Below, piece after piece: positions 40,318 to 49,505 of a stretch of DNA of 64,000 nt. Position 1 is the stretch's first letter. The number at the start of each line of letters is the position of its first letter. This stretch comes from Lysobacterales bacterium PRO7 (lineage in GTDB: Bacteria > Pseudomonadota > Gammaproteobacteria > Xanthomonadales > Rhodanobacteraceae): assembly GCA_021404785.1 (NCBI GenBank), contig QWHH01000003.1, positions 124,001-188,000 of the forward strand, written 5' to 3'. The notes beneath the pieces are model-generated. The model was given only the letters and a program-made list of their open reading frames with translations, was not told where the DNA came from and made no database searches. Made by a program: the position numbers and the translations under genes.

Positions 40318-41208
40318 ATGAACGCCCAGCCGCGCCGCGTCGAACACCTGCAAACCGACAAGGGCAATGTGCCCGTCTACACGACTGCGGTTATCGAGCA
40401 GCCGTGGGCGAGTTATGCACGCGAGGATCACGCGACCTGGGCGGCTTTGTTCGAGCGCCAGCAGAAGATTCTCGTTGGCCGCGCCGCGCGCGAATTCAGC
40501 GAGAACCTGCGCAAGTTCGGCATGACTCCGGACGCGATTCCGAAATTCGATGACTTGAATCGTGTGCTGAAAAAAACGACGGGTTGGGAATTGATCGGCG
40601 TCGAAGGCCTGCTGCCGGAACTCACGTTTTTCGACCACCTCGCGAACCGGCGTTTTCCGGTGACCTGGTGGATCCGGCGACCGGATCAGATCGATTACAT
40701 CAGCGAACCGGATCTGTTTCACGATTTATTTGGCCACGTGCCGCTGCTGCTGCAACCCGAATTCGCCGATTACATGCAGGCCTACGGCCGCGGCGGCGTG
40801 AAGGCGCACGGCATCGGCGCGGATGCGCTGGCGAACCTGACGCGCCTGTACTGGTACACAGTCGAGTTCGGACTGATCAAGCAGGCCGACGGCTTGCGCA
40901 TTTACGGTTCGGGCATAGTCAGTTCGAAGGGCGAATCGATTCATTGCCTGGAATCGGCCGCGCCGAACCGCATCGGTTTCGACCTGATGCGCATCATGCG
41001 CACGCGCTATCGCATCGACACCTACCAGAAAACCTATTTCGTCATCGACAGCTACCGCCAGTTGATGGACGCGACCGCGCCGGACTTCACCCCGTACTAC
41101 GCGCAACTGGCTCAACAGGAATCCATTCCCGCCGGAATGGTTCTACAAAGCGACTTTGTATACAACCGCGGCAGTGGCGAGGGTTGGGCGCAAGACGGGG
41201 ATATCTGA
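40318..41208 (+). CDS. phhA: Phenylalanine-4-hydroxylase
   Basis: Monomeric bacterial phenylalanine hydroxylase converting Phe to Tyr with tetrahydropterin and O2. The iron facial triad is His 135 and His 140 in HDLFGH plus Glu 183 in YTVEFGL. RRPDQIDYISEPDLFHD and the GSGIVSSKGES loop fit the family. Length 296. There is no N-terminal ACT regulatory domain, as in other bacteria. No phhB (pterin dehydratase) is next to it. The 167-bp gap after kdpE holds no clear terminator. Confidence 0.96.
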   Translation: MNAQPRRVEHLQTDKGNVPVYTTAVIEQPWASYAREDHATWAALFERQQKILVGRAAREFSENLRKFGMTPDAIPKFDDLNRVLKKTTGWELIGVEGLLPELTFFDHLANRRFPVTWWIRRPDQIDYISEPDLFHDLFGHVPLLLQPEFADYMQAYGRGGVKAHGIGADALANLTRLYWYTVEFGLIKQADGLRIYGSGIVSSKGESIHCLESAAPNRIGFDLMRIMRTRYRIDTYQKTYFVIDSYRQLMDATAPDFTPYYAQLAQQESIPAGMVLQSDFVYNRGSGEGWAQDGDI

Positions 41209-41254
41209 TCCAACTCGTCGCGCGTGGCGGCGTCGATCGATTCCTTTACACGCC

Positions 41255-42484
41255 TCAGGGATTGCTGAAAACGACACCGTGCGGAATGGCGCTGCCCTGC
41301 CAACCATCTGGCCACGCACGCGTCATGTCGATCGTGGCCACATCGAGCGTTAGTTTGCCGGAATGGCGATCGATCGTGGCGAAACGTACCCGGGTATTGA
41401 GTGCGCCATAACCGGTGATGGCCAGACGGTCCCCGCCCGGCTCCATCGCCAGCCAATGCGGATACTCATCCGCCGGCAGAAGAATGCGGTCGACCTCATG
41501 CGGATGTTCCGGATCGCGCATGTCGACACTGGCGATGGCGTGCCCGCTTTGCATCGTCTCCACAAGATAGTCACCAACGATCACCGGCACTTCGCAGGTG
41601 CGATAACCGAAGTCGTAGACATGTTGCAGCGAAGGGTTTTCGCTTGCCAGATCACGAACCACAAACAGGCCGCAGTTGAACGTCGGCACCACGACGGTCT
41701 TGCCGTCGGCCAACAGCCGAGGCTCCGATGCATCAGCCGCCGTATCGAAAATCCAGTCGGGAGCTTCAGGCAACTGCATGGTCTTGAGCAGCTTCAGGTC
41801 GGAGAGCCGCCACACCTGCGCAACATGACTGACTTGCGCCGCCATCATGTCAGCGCTACTGGTGACAACGCGATCCACTTTGGCATCGATAGCCAGGCTA
41901 TACGGCCGAATGTTGGGATGTCCAGAGGCGGCCGCCGAAGCCGTCCTCACGACCTTGCCTTGCGGATCGTACTCGACCAGTCCACCGGCAGCCTTGTTGA
42001 ATCCGCGGGAATACTGGAACGTCGCCAACGTGTCGCCGTTGGGAAGATACGCAAAAGAGTGCGGATAACCGTAGGCGCCGACGCTGCCGAATTTGCGCAC
42101 CAGACGCGGATGCACGGGATCGTGAAGATCGAAGACGTAGGTGTCGTTTGCGAGCCAGTCGTTCGCGTACAACATATGGTCTGGCGGTTCCGCATAGTTC
42201 GTGTGATGAGCCTGCACTGCATCGCCGACCGGCAGCATCGCGACGAGTTTGCCGAACGCGGGACCCGGAGCAATGTCGAACACGGCGAGAAAATCCTTGC
42301 CCAATCCGAGTTTGCTGCGCCCCGCAGAAATATCGGCCGGTTTCATCATCATCGATACGGCTTGCGGGTGCCTGGCTTGCATCGCCCACACGAACAAGTA
42401 ATGGCTGGAGCCCGGCGCAACAGCCGCGATCAAGGGGAAAATCAGGCCCAGAAGCAAAAGGCAGAAGAAAATTGCCTTCTTCAT
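41255..42484 (-). CDS. Exported beta-propeller protein, distantly SBP56-like
   Basis: 409 residues, signal anchor or signal peptide at 1-22 (MKKAIFFCLLLLGLIFPLIA). The rest is a repeated-blade pattern without WD or YWTD signatures. Blocks such as AHHTNYAEPP, MLYANDWLANDTYVFDLHDP, YGYPHSFAYLPNGDTLATFQ and NCGLFVVRDL resemble the selenium-binding-protein 56/methanethiol-oxidase propeller, including several conserved histidines. The relationship is distant and the export signal is unlike cytosolic SBP56, so an enzyme call is not justified. It lies 41 bp downstream of hemY on the same strand and could be the distal gene of that operon. Confidence 0.6.
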   Translation of the reverse strand: MKKAIFFCLLLLGLIFPLIAAVAPGSSHYLFVWAMQARHPQAVSMMMKPADISAGRSKLGLGKDFLAVFDIAPGPAFGKLVAMLPVGDAVQAHHTNYAEPPDHMLYANDWLANDTYVFDLHDPVHPRLVRKFGSVGAYGYPHSFAYLPNGDTLATFQYSRGFNKAAGGLVEYDPQGKVVRTASAAASGHPNIRPYSLAIDAKVDRVVTSSADMMAAQVSHVAQVWRLSDLKLLKTMQLPEAPDWIFDTAADASEPRLLADGKTVVVPTFNCGLFVVRDLASENPSLQHVYDFGYRTCEVPVIVGDYLVETMQSGHAIASVDMRDPEHPHEVDRILLPADEYPHWLAMEPGGDRLAITGYGALNTRVRFATIDRHSGKLTLDVATIDMTRAWPDGWQGSAIPHGVVFSNP

Positions 42485-42525
42485 CGCTCGTCTCCGCTAT
42501 GGCCAACGGCCGAGAGTACCGCCGA

Positions 42526-43791
42526 TCAATTTTCTTTCGGAATCGCCAACCGTGGCATGCCGTGCGCGTCGCGTTCCTCGGCGATGGTCGCGCGCGTGTC
42601 AAGCGGCGCGCGCGCGGCATCGGACAATGCCTGGGTCGATTCGCCGCGCGCGATGCGCAGCGCATTGCGATAACACACGGACGCATTCGCGGCATTGCCC
42701 TGCCCGTTCATGCATTCGCCGAGCGTTTCCCACAACGCCGCCGATGGCGCGTGCGCAAGGCCGTGTTCGAGGTACTCGCGCGCCTTGCCCCAGAGTTTTT
42801 CCTGCACGCACAACCGGCCAAGCGTGAGCAACAACGCGGGACTCTCCGGCTGCGCGGCGAGCCAGCCTTCGGCGCGTGCCAGGCGCGTATCCGCATGTGC
42901 GGGCCCGAGCTGGCCCCAGACGGCGACGAGCCGCTCGGACCACTGCTTGCGCAACGCGGATTCGATTTCGTCCATCGCCGCAAGCGGCTGGCCGAGCGTG
43001 GCGGCGCGGCGCACATAAGCGGCGATTGCTTCAGGCATGGCGCGTTGTGCGCGCGGAAGTCCAGACCACAGCGCATTCAGCGCTTCGGTGTCGGACGTGC
43101 CAGCCAATGCAGCGGCGAGCACGCGTGCGCGCAAGGCGGCCAGCGATTCCGGAGTCAGGGCGTCGGCGGATGCAAGCGCATCCACGGCACGCAGGGCGAG
43201 CGTGTTGTCGCCGTCGAGCAACGCCGCTTCGGCGAGCAGGCGCCAGCCGACCGGCGGCAGGGCGTTCTGGTCGGCGCGCGGCTTGAGCAAGGCAAGCGCG
43301 GCCTCGGCATTGCCGTGTTCGAGCAGGAACTGTGCGCGCAGCGCAAGCGCCGCGGCCGGCGCGTGTCTGGAGGCTTCGTCCAGCGCCGTCTCGGTGCGCT
43401 CGCTGTCGCCGCGCGCATGCGCGGCACGCGCGGTCGCGAGCAGGGCCGGCGCATGCAATTCGGAATACTGCGATGCCTTTTCGAGCGCCTGCAAGGCGCG
43501 GCGGTGATCGCCCTCCGCAAGCGCCGTCAGGCCGGCGGCGAAGCGCTTGCGGCTGCGCCTGCGGCTGCGCGATTGCCACGCGCGCACCGGCCAGCGCAGG
43601 CCGCGCCAAAGCAGGCTGAGCACGATCCACGTCGCCAGCAAGGCGAATACGGCGAATACCAGCGTGGTGTCGATGTGGGTATGGCCGATGCGGATCGAGA
43701 GCAATCCGGGATCGGCGGCGAGCGCCTGCCAGCCCCAGATTGCCGCGGCGGCGACGACCAGCAGAACGATTGCAATAATCCACAATTTCAC
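42526..43791 (-). CDS. hemY: HemY-type membrane protein with TPR repeats
   Basis: 421 residues. Two N-terminal membrane segments (about 3-22 and 43-65, separated by DPGLLSIRIGHTHIDTT) are followed by TPR-like helical repeats from about 85 to 400 (for example EGDHRRALQALEKAS and HGNAEAALALLKPRADQ). This is the proteobacterial HemY family, linked to heme synthesis by its hemC-D-X-Y gene order; it is not the protoporphyrinogen oxidase also called HemY. It overlaps hemX by 4 bp (ATGA). Confidence 0.92.
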   Translation of the reverse strand: MKLWIIAIVLLVVAAAAIWGWQALAADPGLLSIRIGHTHIDTTLVFAVFALLATWIVLSLLWRGLRWPVRAWQSRSRRRSRKRFAAGLTALAEGDHRRALQALEKASQYSELHAPALLATARAAHARGDSERTETALDEASRHAPAAALALRAQFLLEHGNAEAALALLKPRADQNALPPVGWRLLAEAALLDGDNTLALRAVDALASADALTPESLAALRARVLAAALAGTSDTEALNALWSGLPRAQRAMPEAIAAYVRRAATLGQPLAAMDEIESALRKQWSERLVAVWGQLGPAHADTRLARAEGWLAAQPESPALLLTLGRLCVQEKLWGKAREYLEHGLAHAPSAALWETLGECMNGQGNAANASVCYRNALRIARGESTQALSDAARAPLDTRATIAEERDAHGMPRLAIPKEN

Positions 43792-44825
43792 TTTTTCACC
43801 TCGTTGTGCCGGTCCGCCGCCTTGGCCGCGGCGAGCGCGTGGGTGGCGCGCAGATTGCGCAGGTCCTTCAGCGCGACGCCAAGGATGGCCGGCGCCGGCG
43901 GCGCGAGTTGCGCCGTCGCCAGGGCGTCGAGTTCCTTTTGAAACGCAAGAGTCTGTGGCGCCTGGGCGTCGAACGCGGCGCCGGTTTGTGCGCGCGCTTC
44001 GGACACGGCTGCACGGAAGCCAGCGTCGTCACGGGCCAACGCAGCGGCCTGCGCGGCACGCAGATCGAGCTGGACCAGGTCGCGCGCCAACGCGGCATCA
44101 CGCACCACGGTTTGCGCCTGTGCGGTGCTGGTGTCGCGGCGCACCTGCACGAACGTGCCGAACAGGCGAGCGAACGTGGATTCGTTGGCGTCGACCGGCG
44201 CGGATGGCAGGCGTGCGGCTTGCGGCAATCCGGGGACTTGGGCGCGCAGGCGCGACAGGCGCGTGGCCAGCGCGAACGGGTCGGCGGCGTGCAGGTCATT
44301 CAGCGCGGCGATCTCCCCGGCAATGCTCTGGCGCACGATGGAAAACGCCGCGTCGTCGACTTCGGCCAACGCGGTGTCGGCCGCGCGATAAGCGGCGATT
44401 GCCGCCGGCGCGTCGTGGAATAGCGTGAACCGTTCACCGCCTAGCGTCAGCAGCAACTCGGCTTCGTCCAGTGCCAACGCGTCGTGGCCCGACATGCGCA
44501 AATCGGCGAGATTGGCGACCGCGTCTTCGGCCAATTGTACGCGCTGGCCGAGCGCGATCAGCTGCTGGCGCACGGACGCATCGACCTTGTCGCCGTCGTC
44601 CAGGCGCGCGCGGAAGGCGTCGGCATTGCCGCGTACGCGCGCGACGGTGTGGCCGAGTTCATCGACCTGGGTTTGCAGTGCGGCGATTTGCGCCGCGGTA
44701 TCGCGGTGCGGCGCGTAACGCCACCATGCGAACCCGCCCGCCACGACGATCAGCAGCAGAACAAGGATGACAAGCGGTGCGCGGCGGCGCGGGGTTTGAG
44801 ATGTGGCGGGATCCGGTTCGTCCAT
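43788..44825 (-). CDS. hemX: HemX family membrane protein
   Basis: 345 residues with one membrane helix (about 17-37, PLVILVLLLIVVAGGFAWW) and a long coiled-coil/helical region starting ALQTQVDELGHTVARVRG. DEAELLLTLGGERF and SFKDLR-like LKDLRNLRAT segments are family features. Often labelled uroporphyrinogen-III C-methyltransferase, but it lacks the SAM-binding methyltransferase fold, so the enzymatic label is probably wrong. It acts in the inner membrane with HemY downstream of HemD. Confidence 0.9.
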   Translation of the reverse strand: MDEPDPATSQTPRRRAPLVILVLLLIVVAGGFAWWRYAPHRDTAAQIAALQTQVDELGHTVARVRGNADAFRARLDDGDKVDASVRQQLIALGQRVQLAEDAVANLADLRMSGHDALALDEAELLLTLGGERFTLFHDAPAAIAAYRAADTALAEVDDAAFSIVRQSIAGEIAALNDLHAADPFALATRLSRLRAQVPGLPQAARLPSAPVDANESTFARLFGTFVQVRRDTSTAQAQTVVRDAALARDLVQLDLRAAQAAALARDDAGFRAAVSEARAQTGAAFDAQAPQTLAFQKELDALATAQLAPPAPAILGVALKDLRNLRATHALAAAKAADRHNEVKK

Positions 44826-44852
44826 GCGCCAATGCTAGCGCGAAATGCACAT

Positions 44853-45653
44853 TTACAGGCGATGCAGTGCCAGCGCGGCGCATGCAGTGGTCAGTAAATC
44901 CGCCGGCGCCGCGCTCGCGGCGACATGCACGTTCGCGAACAGGCTGTCCCGCGCGATCGCGGCCAGGCGCTCGCTGCTGACCACGATTTCACCCGCCGCC
45001 AGGCGCGCAAACAGGTGCAAGGTCAACGTCGCGTGCAGGTTCGCGAGCGCTTCGGCGCTGGACACGAGCAGCAGCAGCGGCGCGGGGGCCTTTTCCAGCG
45101 CCGCGAGTTGGCGCGTCGAATACCGCGGCGCTTCGCGGTGATAGACGTCAATGCGCGTCAATTGCGCGCGCCGCTTGCGCAGCGCTTGGGTGAGCAATTC
45201 GCGGCCGCCCGGCGCGCCGATCAGAACCACGCGCCGGCCACGCAAGGATTGCAGGGCAGGCAACGCGAGCAGGCCTTCGCTGTCTTGGCGATCGCGTGGC
45301 CACGCCGCATCGCGGATGCCATGCCGGTGCAAGGCACGCGCGGTTGCGGCGCCGACTGCGCACACCTGCGTGGCGCGTGCAAAGCGCAATTTTGGATGCG
45401 CCGCAAACGCGAATTTCACCGCGGCTGGACTGACGAAAATGGCGACATCCGCCGAACGCGCGGCGACCAGCGCTGCGCGAATTGCGGCACGATCCGGCGC
45501 CGCGCGCAGCACGCTGCCGGGCAGGCCGATGGCAACGCCGCCGAGTGCATGGATACGCCGCCGCAAGGGCCCCGACGTTGCGGCCGGACGCGTCACGATC
45601 ACACTCGCGCCGGCGAGCGGGCCGTTGTTTTCGATCAGTCGCGCCATGTGCAT
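44853..45653 (-). CDS. hemD: Uroporphyrinogen-III synthase
   Basis: 266-residue cytoplasmic enzyme that inverts ring D and cyclises hydroxymethylbilane. Sequence is divergent in this family, but the bilobed layout shows VIVTRPAATSGPL at the start, IFVSPAAVKFAF, VCAVGAATARAL, RRVVLIGAPGGRELL and LLLVSSAEALANL, the typical landmarks. It is followed 27 bp on by hemX and hemY. The usual upstream partner hemC is not in the window: the next gene is divergent. The start may be ATG 45653 or ATG 45647. Confidence 0.9.
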   Translation of the reverse strand: MHMARLIENNGPLAGASVIVTRPAATSGPLRRRIHALGGVAIGLPGSVLRAAPDRAAIRAALVAARSADVAIFVSPAAVKFAFAAHPKLRFARATQVCAVGAATARALHRHGIRDAAWPRDRQDSEGLLALPALQSLRGRRVVLIGAPGGRELLTQALRKRRAQLTRIDVYHREAPRYSTRQLAALEKAPAPLLLLVSSAEALANLHATLTLHLFARLAAGEIVVSSERLAAIARDSLFANVHVAASAAPADLLTTACAALALHRL

Positions 45654-45710
45654 GGATGCATGCTAACCCATGCTTGCGCCTGTGCAATGAACTGGCCACA
45701 CTGCGCGGCC

Positions 45711-46166
45711 ATGTCTGACGCCCTGCACACACTCGAAGCCACCGTGCTCGCCGAAATTCCGCTGGCGCGCGCGATGCAACTGCGACTGCGCGACTACTCA
45801 GGCGATTGCCTGACCATCGCCGCGCCGCTCGCGCCGAACATCAACGACAAGGGCTGCGCGTTCGGCGGCAGCCTGGTCAGCCTGCTTACGCTCGCCGGCT
45901 GGGGATTGATCGTGCTGAGATTGCGCGAGCTCGATCGCAAATGCGATGTCTACGTGCAGGACAGCAGCGTGCGCTATTTCGCGCCAGTGTGGGACGATTT
46001 CACCGCACAGGCGCGACTTGCGCCGGGCGAATTCTGGGAAACATTCGCATCCGCTCTCGCTGCACGCGGACGCGCGCGCCTGAGCGTGGATGGTCGCGTT
46101 GCGCTGGCCGACGGAGCGGATGCGTGTACGTTGCAGGCGCGCTTTGTGGCGATCGCCAAATCCTGA
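45711..46166 (+). CDS. YiiD C-terminal-type thioesterase domain protein
   Basis: 151-residue hot-dog-fold protein. The blocks LTIAAPLAPNINDKGCAFGG and SLVSLLTLAGWGLIVLRLRE are typical of the thioesterase domain found at the C-terminus of YiiD. The likely substrate is an acyl-CoA or acyl-ACP; unknown. The ATG at 45711 or an in-frame ATG at 45687 may be used. It is divergent from hemD and 52 bp upstream of a lipoprotein gene. Confidence 0.8.
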   Translation: MSDALHTLEATVLAEIPLARAMQLRLRDYSGDCLTIAAPLAPNINDKGCAFGGSLVSLLTLAGWGLIVLRLRELDRKCDVYVQDSSVRYFAPVWDDFTAQARLAPGEFWETFASALAARGRARLSVDGRVALADGADACTLQARFVAIAKS

Positions 46167-46218
46167 AGTGTCCGGAATTTTGCGGCACAATGCCGCGATC
46201 GCCACCGGAGTTTCGATC

Positions 46219-46638
46219 ATGCGCACAATTCTGCTCGCTTGCGGATTCGCCTTGCTGGCCGGCTGCGCGTCGATGACGGCGCAATCGGAAAGCCGCGCAC
46301 TGGAGCTGACCCTGACTGCCTATGCCAATGCGATCCGCTGGGGCGACATCAATCAGGCCATTCCGTTCGTCGATCCGGAAACCTTGAAGAAGCACCCGCT
46401 GACCCAGCTCGACATCGACCGCTACAAGCAGGTGCATTTCGCGTCGTACATCGAGCAGCCGGTGGTGCCGGTCGGTCCCCACGAGGTGCGCCAGATCGTC
46501 AAGATCAGTCTGGTCAACGTCAACACCCAGGTCGAACGCGGCATCGTCGACAACCAGTTGTGGCGTTACGACGAGGGGAAGAAACACTGGCTGCTGGTCT
46601 CCGGATTACCCGATATTACCCAGCACGCGACGCCGTAA
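46219..46638 (+). CDS. Small lipoprotein of unknown function
   Basis: 139 residues with lipobox ALLAGC (Cys 16) after MRTILLACGF. The mature part has LTLTAYANAIRWGDINQAIP, a stretch of alternating strands RQIVKISLVNVNTQVERG and a final NQLWRYDEGKKHWLLVSGLP, suggesting an NTF2-like (SnoaL) fold. A clear CGGAG ribosome site precedes the ATG at 46219. I do not recognise a characterised homologue. Confidence 0.75.
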   Translation: MRTILLACGFALLAGCASMTAQSESRALELTLTAYANAIRWGDINQAIPFVDPETLKKHPLTQLDIDRYKQVHFASYIEQPVVPVGPHEVRQIVKISLVNVNTQVERGIVDNQLWRYDEGKKHWLLVSGLPDITQHATP

Positions 46639-46700
46639 GCGCTGGCGCGCGCCGGCATGCTGCCGCATAATCCGCGGCCTTTCCCCGCACGTCCGCGCTC

Positions 46701-47144
46701 ATGTCCCAGTTTTTGCAACGTCTGCCGGAGTTCCTCGGCCATCATCCGTTTCTCGCGCTCGCCCTGGCCGGCCTGATCGCGGCGATCATCGGCAATGAAA
46801 TCGCGCGCCGTTTCCGCGGCTTCAAGGAATTGACCCCGGGTGCGCTGACCTTGTTGATCAACCGCGAAAGTCCCTTGCTGGTGGATGTTTCCAGCGTCGC
46901 CGATTTCGAGAAAGGTCACATTGCCGGCGCGCGCCATGTCGCGATGAGCCAGTTCGATCCGGAAAACAAGGATCTGGCCAAGGTCCGCGAAATGCCGGTG
47001 GCGCTGGTATGCAAGACCGGCGCGACGTCCGCGCAGGCGGCAGCACGTCTGGTCAAGGCCGGGTTCACCAAGGTTTTCGTGCTCGGTGGCGGCATGACCG
47101 CATGGCGCGAAGCGGCCCTGCCAACCGCGCGGGGCAACAAGTAA
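46701..47144 (+). CDS. yibN: Membrane-anchored rhodanese-like protein (YibN type)
   Basis: 147 residues: an N-terminal membrane helix (about 15-33, HPFLALALAGLIAAIIG) and a rhodanese domain with LLVDVSSVADFEKGHIAGARH. The active-site loop starts at Cys in VCKTGATSAQAA. A reactive cysteine suggests sulfur transfer or redox handling near the membrane. The order rhodanese-secB-gpsA is conserved in gammaproteobacteria, here without grxC. Confidence 0.88.
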   Translation: MSQFLQRLPEFLGHHPFLALALAGLIAAIIGNEIARRFRGFKELTPGALTLLINRESPLLVDVSSVADFEKGHIAGARHVAMSQFDPENKDLAKVREMPVALVCKTGATSAQAAARLVKAGFTKVFVLGGGMTAWREAALPTARGNK

Positions 47145-47218
47145 ACGCGTGCTTTAGGTGCCCCGGCATGGGATAATCCGCGCCCTTTTACCATTCGCAA
47201 CGCATTCCGGAGTTTTCC

Positions 47219-47689
47219 ATGGCCGACGAAACCATCCCAGTCAACGCCACTGGCGCGCAACTGTCCTTGCAGAAGGTCTACATCAAGGACGCCTCGTTCG
47301 AGGTACCCGGCGCCCCGCACATCTTCCAGGAGCAGGGGCAGCCGCAGGTGCAGCTCAACCTGCAGCAGCAGGTCGGCACGCTCGACGAGAATGTCTACGA
47401 AGTCGTGCTCACCGTTACCGTGACCTGCAAGCTCGCGGACAAGACCGCGTACCTGGCCGAAGTGCAGCAGGCCGGTGTGTTCGGCCTGGCCGGTTTCGAT
47501 CCGACCAACCGCGACATGGTGCTGGCCACGTTCTGCCCGAATGTGCTGTATCCGTATGCACGCTCGGCGGTGTCGAACATGATCCAGGACGGCGGCTTCC
47601 CGCCGTTCCTGTTGCAACCGATCAATTTCGAGGCGCTGTACGCCGAACAGATGCGCCGCACTGCGGAAGGCGCCCAGCCGAACGCGTGA
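47219..47689 (+). CDS. secB: Protein-export chaperone SecB
   Basis: 156-residue tetrameric chaperone that holds precursors unfolded and delivers them to SecA. Diagnostic blocks are LQKVYIKDASFEVPGAPHIF, YEVVLTVTVTCKL, CPNVLYPYARSAVSNMIQDG and FPPFLLQPINFEALY. It lies between the rhodanese and gpsA genes; a CGGAG site precedes the ATG. Confidence 0.98.
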   Translation: MADETIPVNATGAQLSLQKVYIKDASFEVPGAPHIFQEQGQPQVQLNLQQQVGTLDENVYEVVLTVTVTCKLADKTAYLAEVQQAGVFGLAGFDPTNRDMVLATFCPNVLYPYARSAVSNMIQDGGFPPFLLQPINFEALYAEQMRRTAEGAQPNA

Positions 47690-47729
47690 GTAAGTTTTTT
47701 GCAATCGTCCATGATTGCGAAATTCCGGG

Positions 47730-48752
47730 ATGAGTGAAAAGCCTTCCGTCGCCGTGCTCGGCGCGGGTTCGTGGGGCACGGCGCTGGCCGCCGTGCTCGC
47801 ACGCAACGGCGTGCCGACCACGTTGTGGGGCCGCGACCCCAATTCAATCGCGCGCATGGCCGCGACGCGCCGCAACGCGCGCTATCTGCCCGATCTGGTA
47901 TTGCCGTCCGCGCTGGCGTTGAGCGCCGACCTAGCCGCCACAGTACACGCGGCGAATGTCGTGCTGATCGTGACCCCGAGTCACGCGTTCGCCAGCCTGC
48001 TCGACGACATCGCGCCACATTTTCCGCACGGCGCGGGATTGGCATGGGCGACGAAAGGCTTCGATCCGCCGAGCGGCCGCTTCCTGCATGAAATCGCGGC
48101 GCAGCGCCTGCCCGGCGCGCCGGCCGCGATCGTCACCGGGCCTTCGTTCGCACGCGAAGTCGCACAGGGTTTGCCGACCGCGGTGACCGTGCATTCGACG
48201 AATGCGGATTTCGCGCAGGCTGTCGCCAATCTTTTGCACGCGCCACACTTTCGCGCCTACACCGGCGCGGACATGATCGGCGCCGAACTTGGCGGGGCGA
48301 TGAAGAATGTTCTCGCCGTGGCGACCGGCGTCGCCGACGGCATGAACCTGGGATTGAATGCGCGCGCCGGCCTCATCACGCGCGGTCTCAACGAAATGTT
48401 GCGCCTCGGCGCCGCGCTCGGCGCGCGCGCGGAAACCCTGATGGGCCTGGCCGGACTCGGTGATCTGGTCCTGACCTGTACCGGCGACCTGTCGCGCAAC
48501 CGCCGCCTCGGGCTCGCGCTTGGCCGCGGCGTGGGCCTTGCGCAGGCCGTCGCTGAAATCGGCCAGGTCGTGGAAAGCGTGGAAACCGCCGACACCATCG
48601 TGCGCCTGGCGCAGGCGCACCAGCTCGATCTGCCGATCGCATCCGGCGTGCAGCGCGTGCTGCGCGAAGAAATCACCCCGGCCGAAGGCTTGCGCGAGCT
48701 GCTCGCGCGCGAGCAGAAGCCCGAGTACACGCAACGATTCCTTCAGAATTAG
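47730..48752 (+). CDS. gpsA: Glycerol-3-phosphate dehydrogenase [NAD(P)+]
   Basis: 340-residue cytosolic enzyme making sn-glycerol-3-phosphate from dihydroxyacetone phosphate for phospholipids. The cofactor loop is [45 protein letters not shown] and [18 protein letters not shown] (catalytic Lys) are family blocks, and [20 protein letters not shown] follows. A small inverted repeat GCAATC-N6-GATTGC lies 11 bp before the ATG. The stop directly abuts that of the convergent glycosyltransferase gene. Confidence 0.97.
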   Translation: MSEKPSVAVLGAGSWGTALAAVLARNGVPTTLWGRDPNSIARMAATRRNARYLPDLVLPSALALSADLAATVHAANVVLIVTPSHAFASLLDDIAPHFPHGAGLAWATKGFDPPSGRFLHEIAAQRLPGAPAAIVTGPSFAREVAQGLPTAVTVHSTNADFAQAVANLLHAPHFRAYTGADMIGAELGGAMKNVLAVATGVADGMNLGLNARAGLITRGLNEMLRLGAALGARAETLMGLAGLGDLVLTCTGDLSRNRRLGLALGRGVGLAQAVAEIGQVVESVETADTIVRLAQAHQLDLPIASGVQRVLREEITPAEGLRELLAREQKPEYTQRFLQN

Positions 48753-49505
48753 TCAGACGTCGTCGACGATCAGCGCCGTCTGCGTCAACGCGCGCCATAG
48801 TCCCGGCAATTTGAATCCCTCGCGGATCAGTCGCCACGAGATCATCGCGGTGATGCGGCTGACGTCGCGAAAAGGCCGGAAGTGGCTGGCGCGACGGTCG
48901 TCCGCGTAACGCGCCATGATCGGCACCGACACCGTGTGCATGCCGCGACGCGCGGCTTCGATCAGGATTTCGCTCTCGAACACAAAGCCCCCGTGCGGCA
49001 GGGTCAACGCCAGTTCCACCGCCGCGCGCGGGTAGTAGCGTTGGCCGCTTTGCGAATCGGCCACGCGCGCTCCGCAGGCCCATGACACCCAAAAATCGGC
49101 CTGGCGGTTGCCGAAGCGGTTCTTGCCCGGCGTGGCATCGCGACCCTTCAGGCGCGCGCCGATCACGATGCGGTTCGGATATTTGCGCGCTGCGGCGAGC
49201 AGGCGCGGCAGGTCTTCGCCAGCGTGCTGGCCGTCGCCGTCCATCGTCAGCACGCCTTCGGCGCCGAGTTCAAGCGCGCGCCGGAATCCGTCCTGCAAGG
49301 CGCTAGCCTTGCCCTGCGGCGAAGCGTGGCGGATGCATTCCACCGGCAAGTCGGCGATGGCCGCGCCGGTGCCGTCGCTGGAGCCGTCGTCCACAATGAT
49401 CACTTTTCCACAATGTGCCAACGCGTCCTGCGCCACGGCGCGGATTGCGCGTTCCTCGTTCAGCGCCGGAATTACCACCACGCTGCGATCCCCAGATTCG
49501 GTCAA
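48753..49505 (-). CDS. Family 2 glycosyltransferase (GT-A)
   Basis: About 250 residues. SVVVIPALNEERAI begins the GT-A fold, VIIVDDGSSDGTG is the nucleotide-binding loop, and the metal-binding DxD is in LTMDGDGQHAGEDLP. GGFVFESEILIEAARRG is also typical of dolichol-phosphate-mannose-synthase-like enzymes. The start is placed at TTG 49505, which overlaps the upstream stop in TTGA and has GGAG upstream; a GTG further upstream is possible. It is the last gene of a ketosynthase operon, as in aryl-polyene/xanthomonadin-type loci, where such enzymes modify the pigment; the role here is inferred from position. Confidence 0.8.
   Translation of the reverse strand: MTESGDRSVVVIPALNEERAIRAVAQDALAHCGKVIIVDDGSSDGTGAAIADLPVECIRHASPQGKASALQDGFRRALELGAEGVLTMDGDGQHAGEDLPRLLAAARKYPNRIVIGARLKGRDATPGKNRFGNRQADFWVSWACGARVADSQSGQRYYPRAAVELALTLPHGGFVFESEILIEAARRGMHTVSVPIMARYADDRRASHFRPFRDVSRITAMISWRLIREGFKLPGLWRALTQTALIVDDV

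Noticed and set aside
47701-47718. GCAATC-N6-GATTGC hairpin before gpsA as a terminator
   Set aside because: The T-run lies on the wrong side for both strands, the stem is only 6 bp, and secB-gpsA is a conserved co-directional pair.
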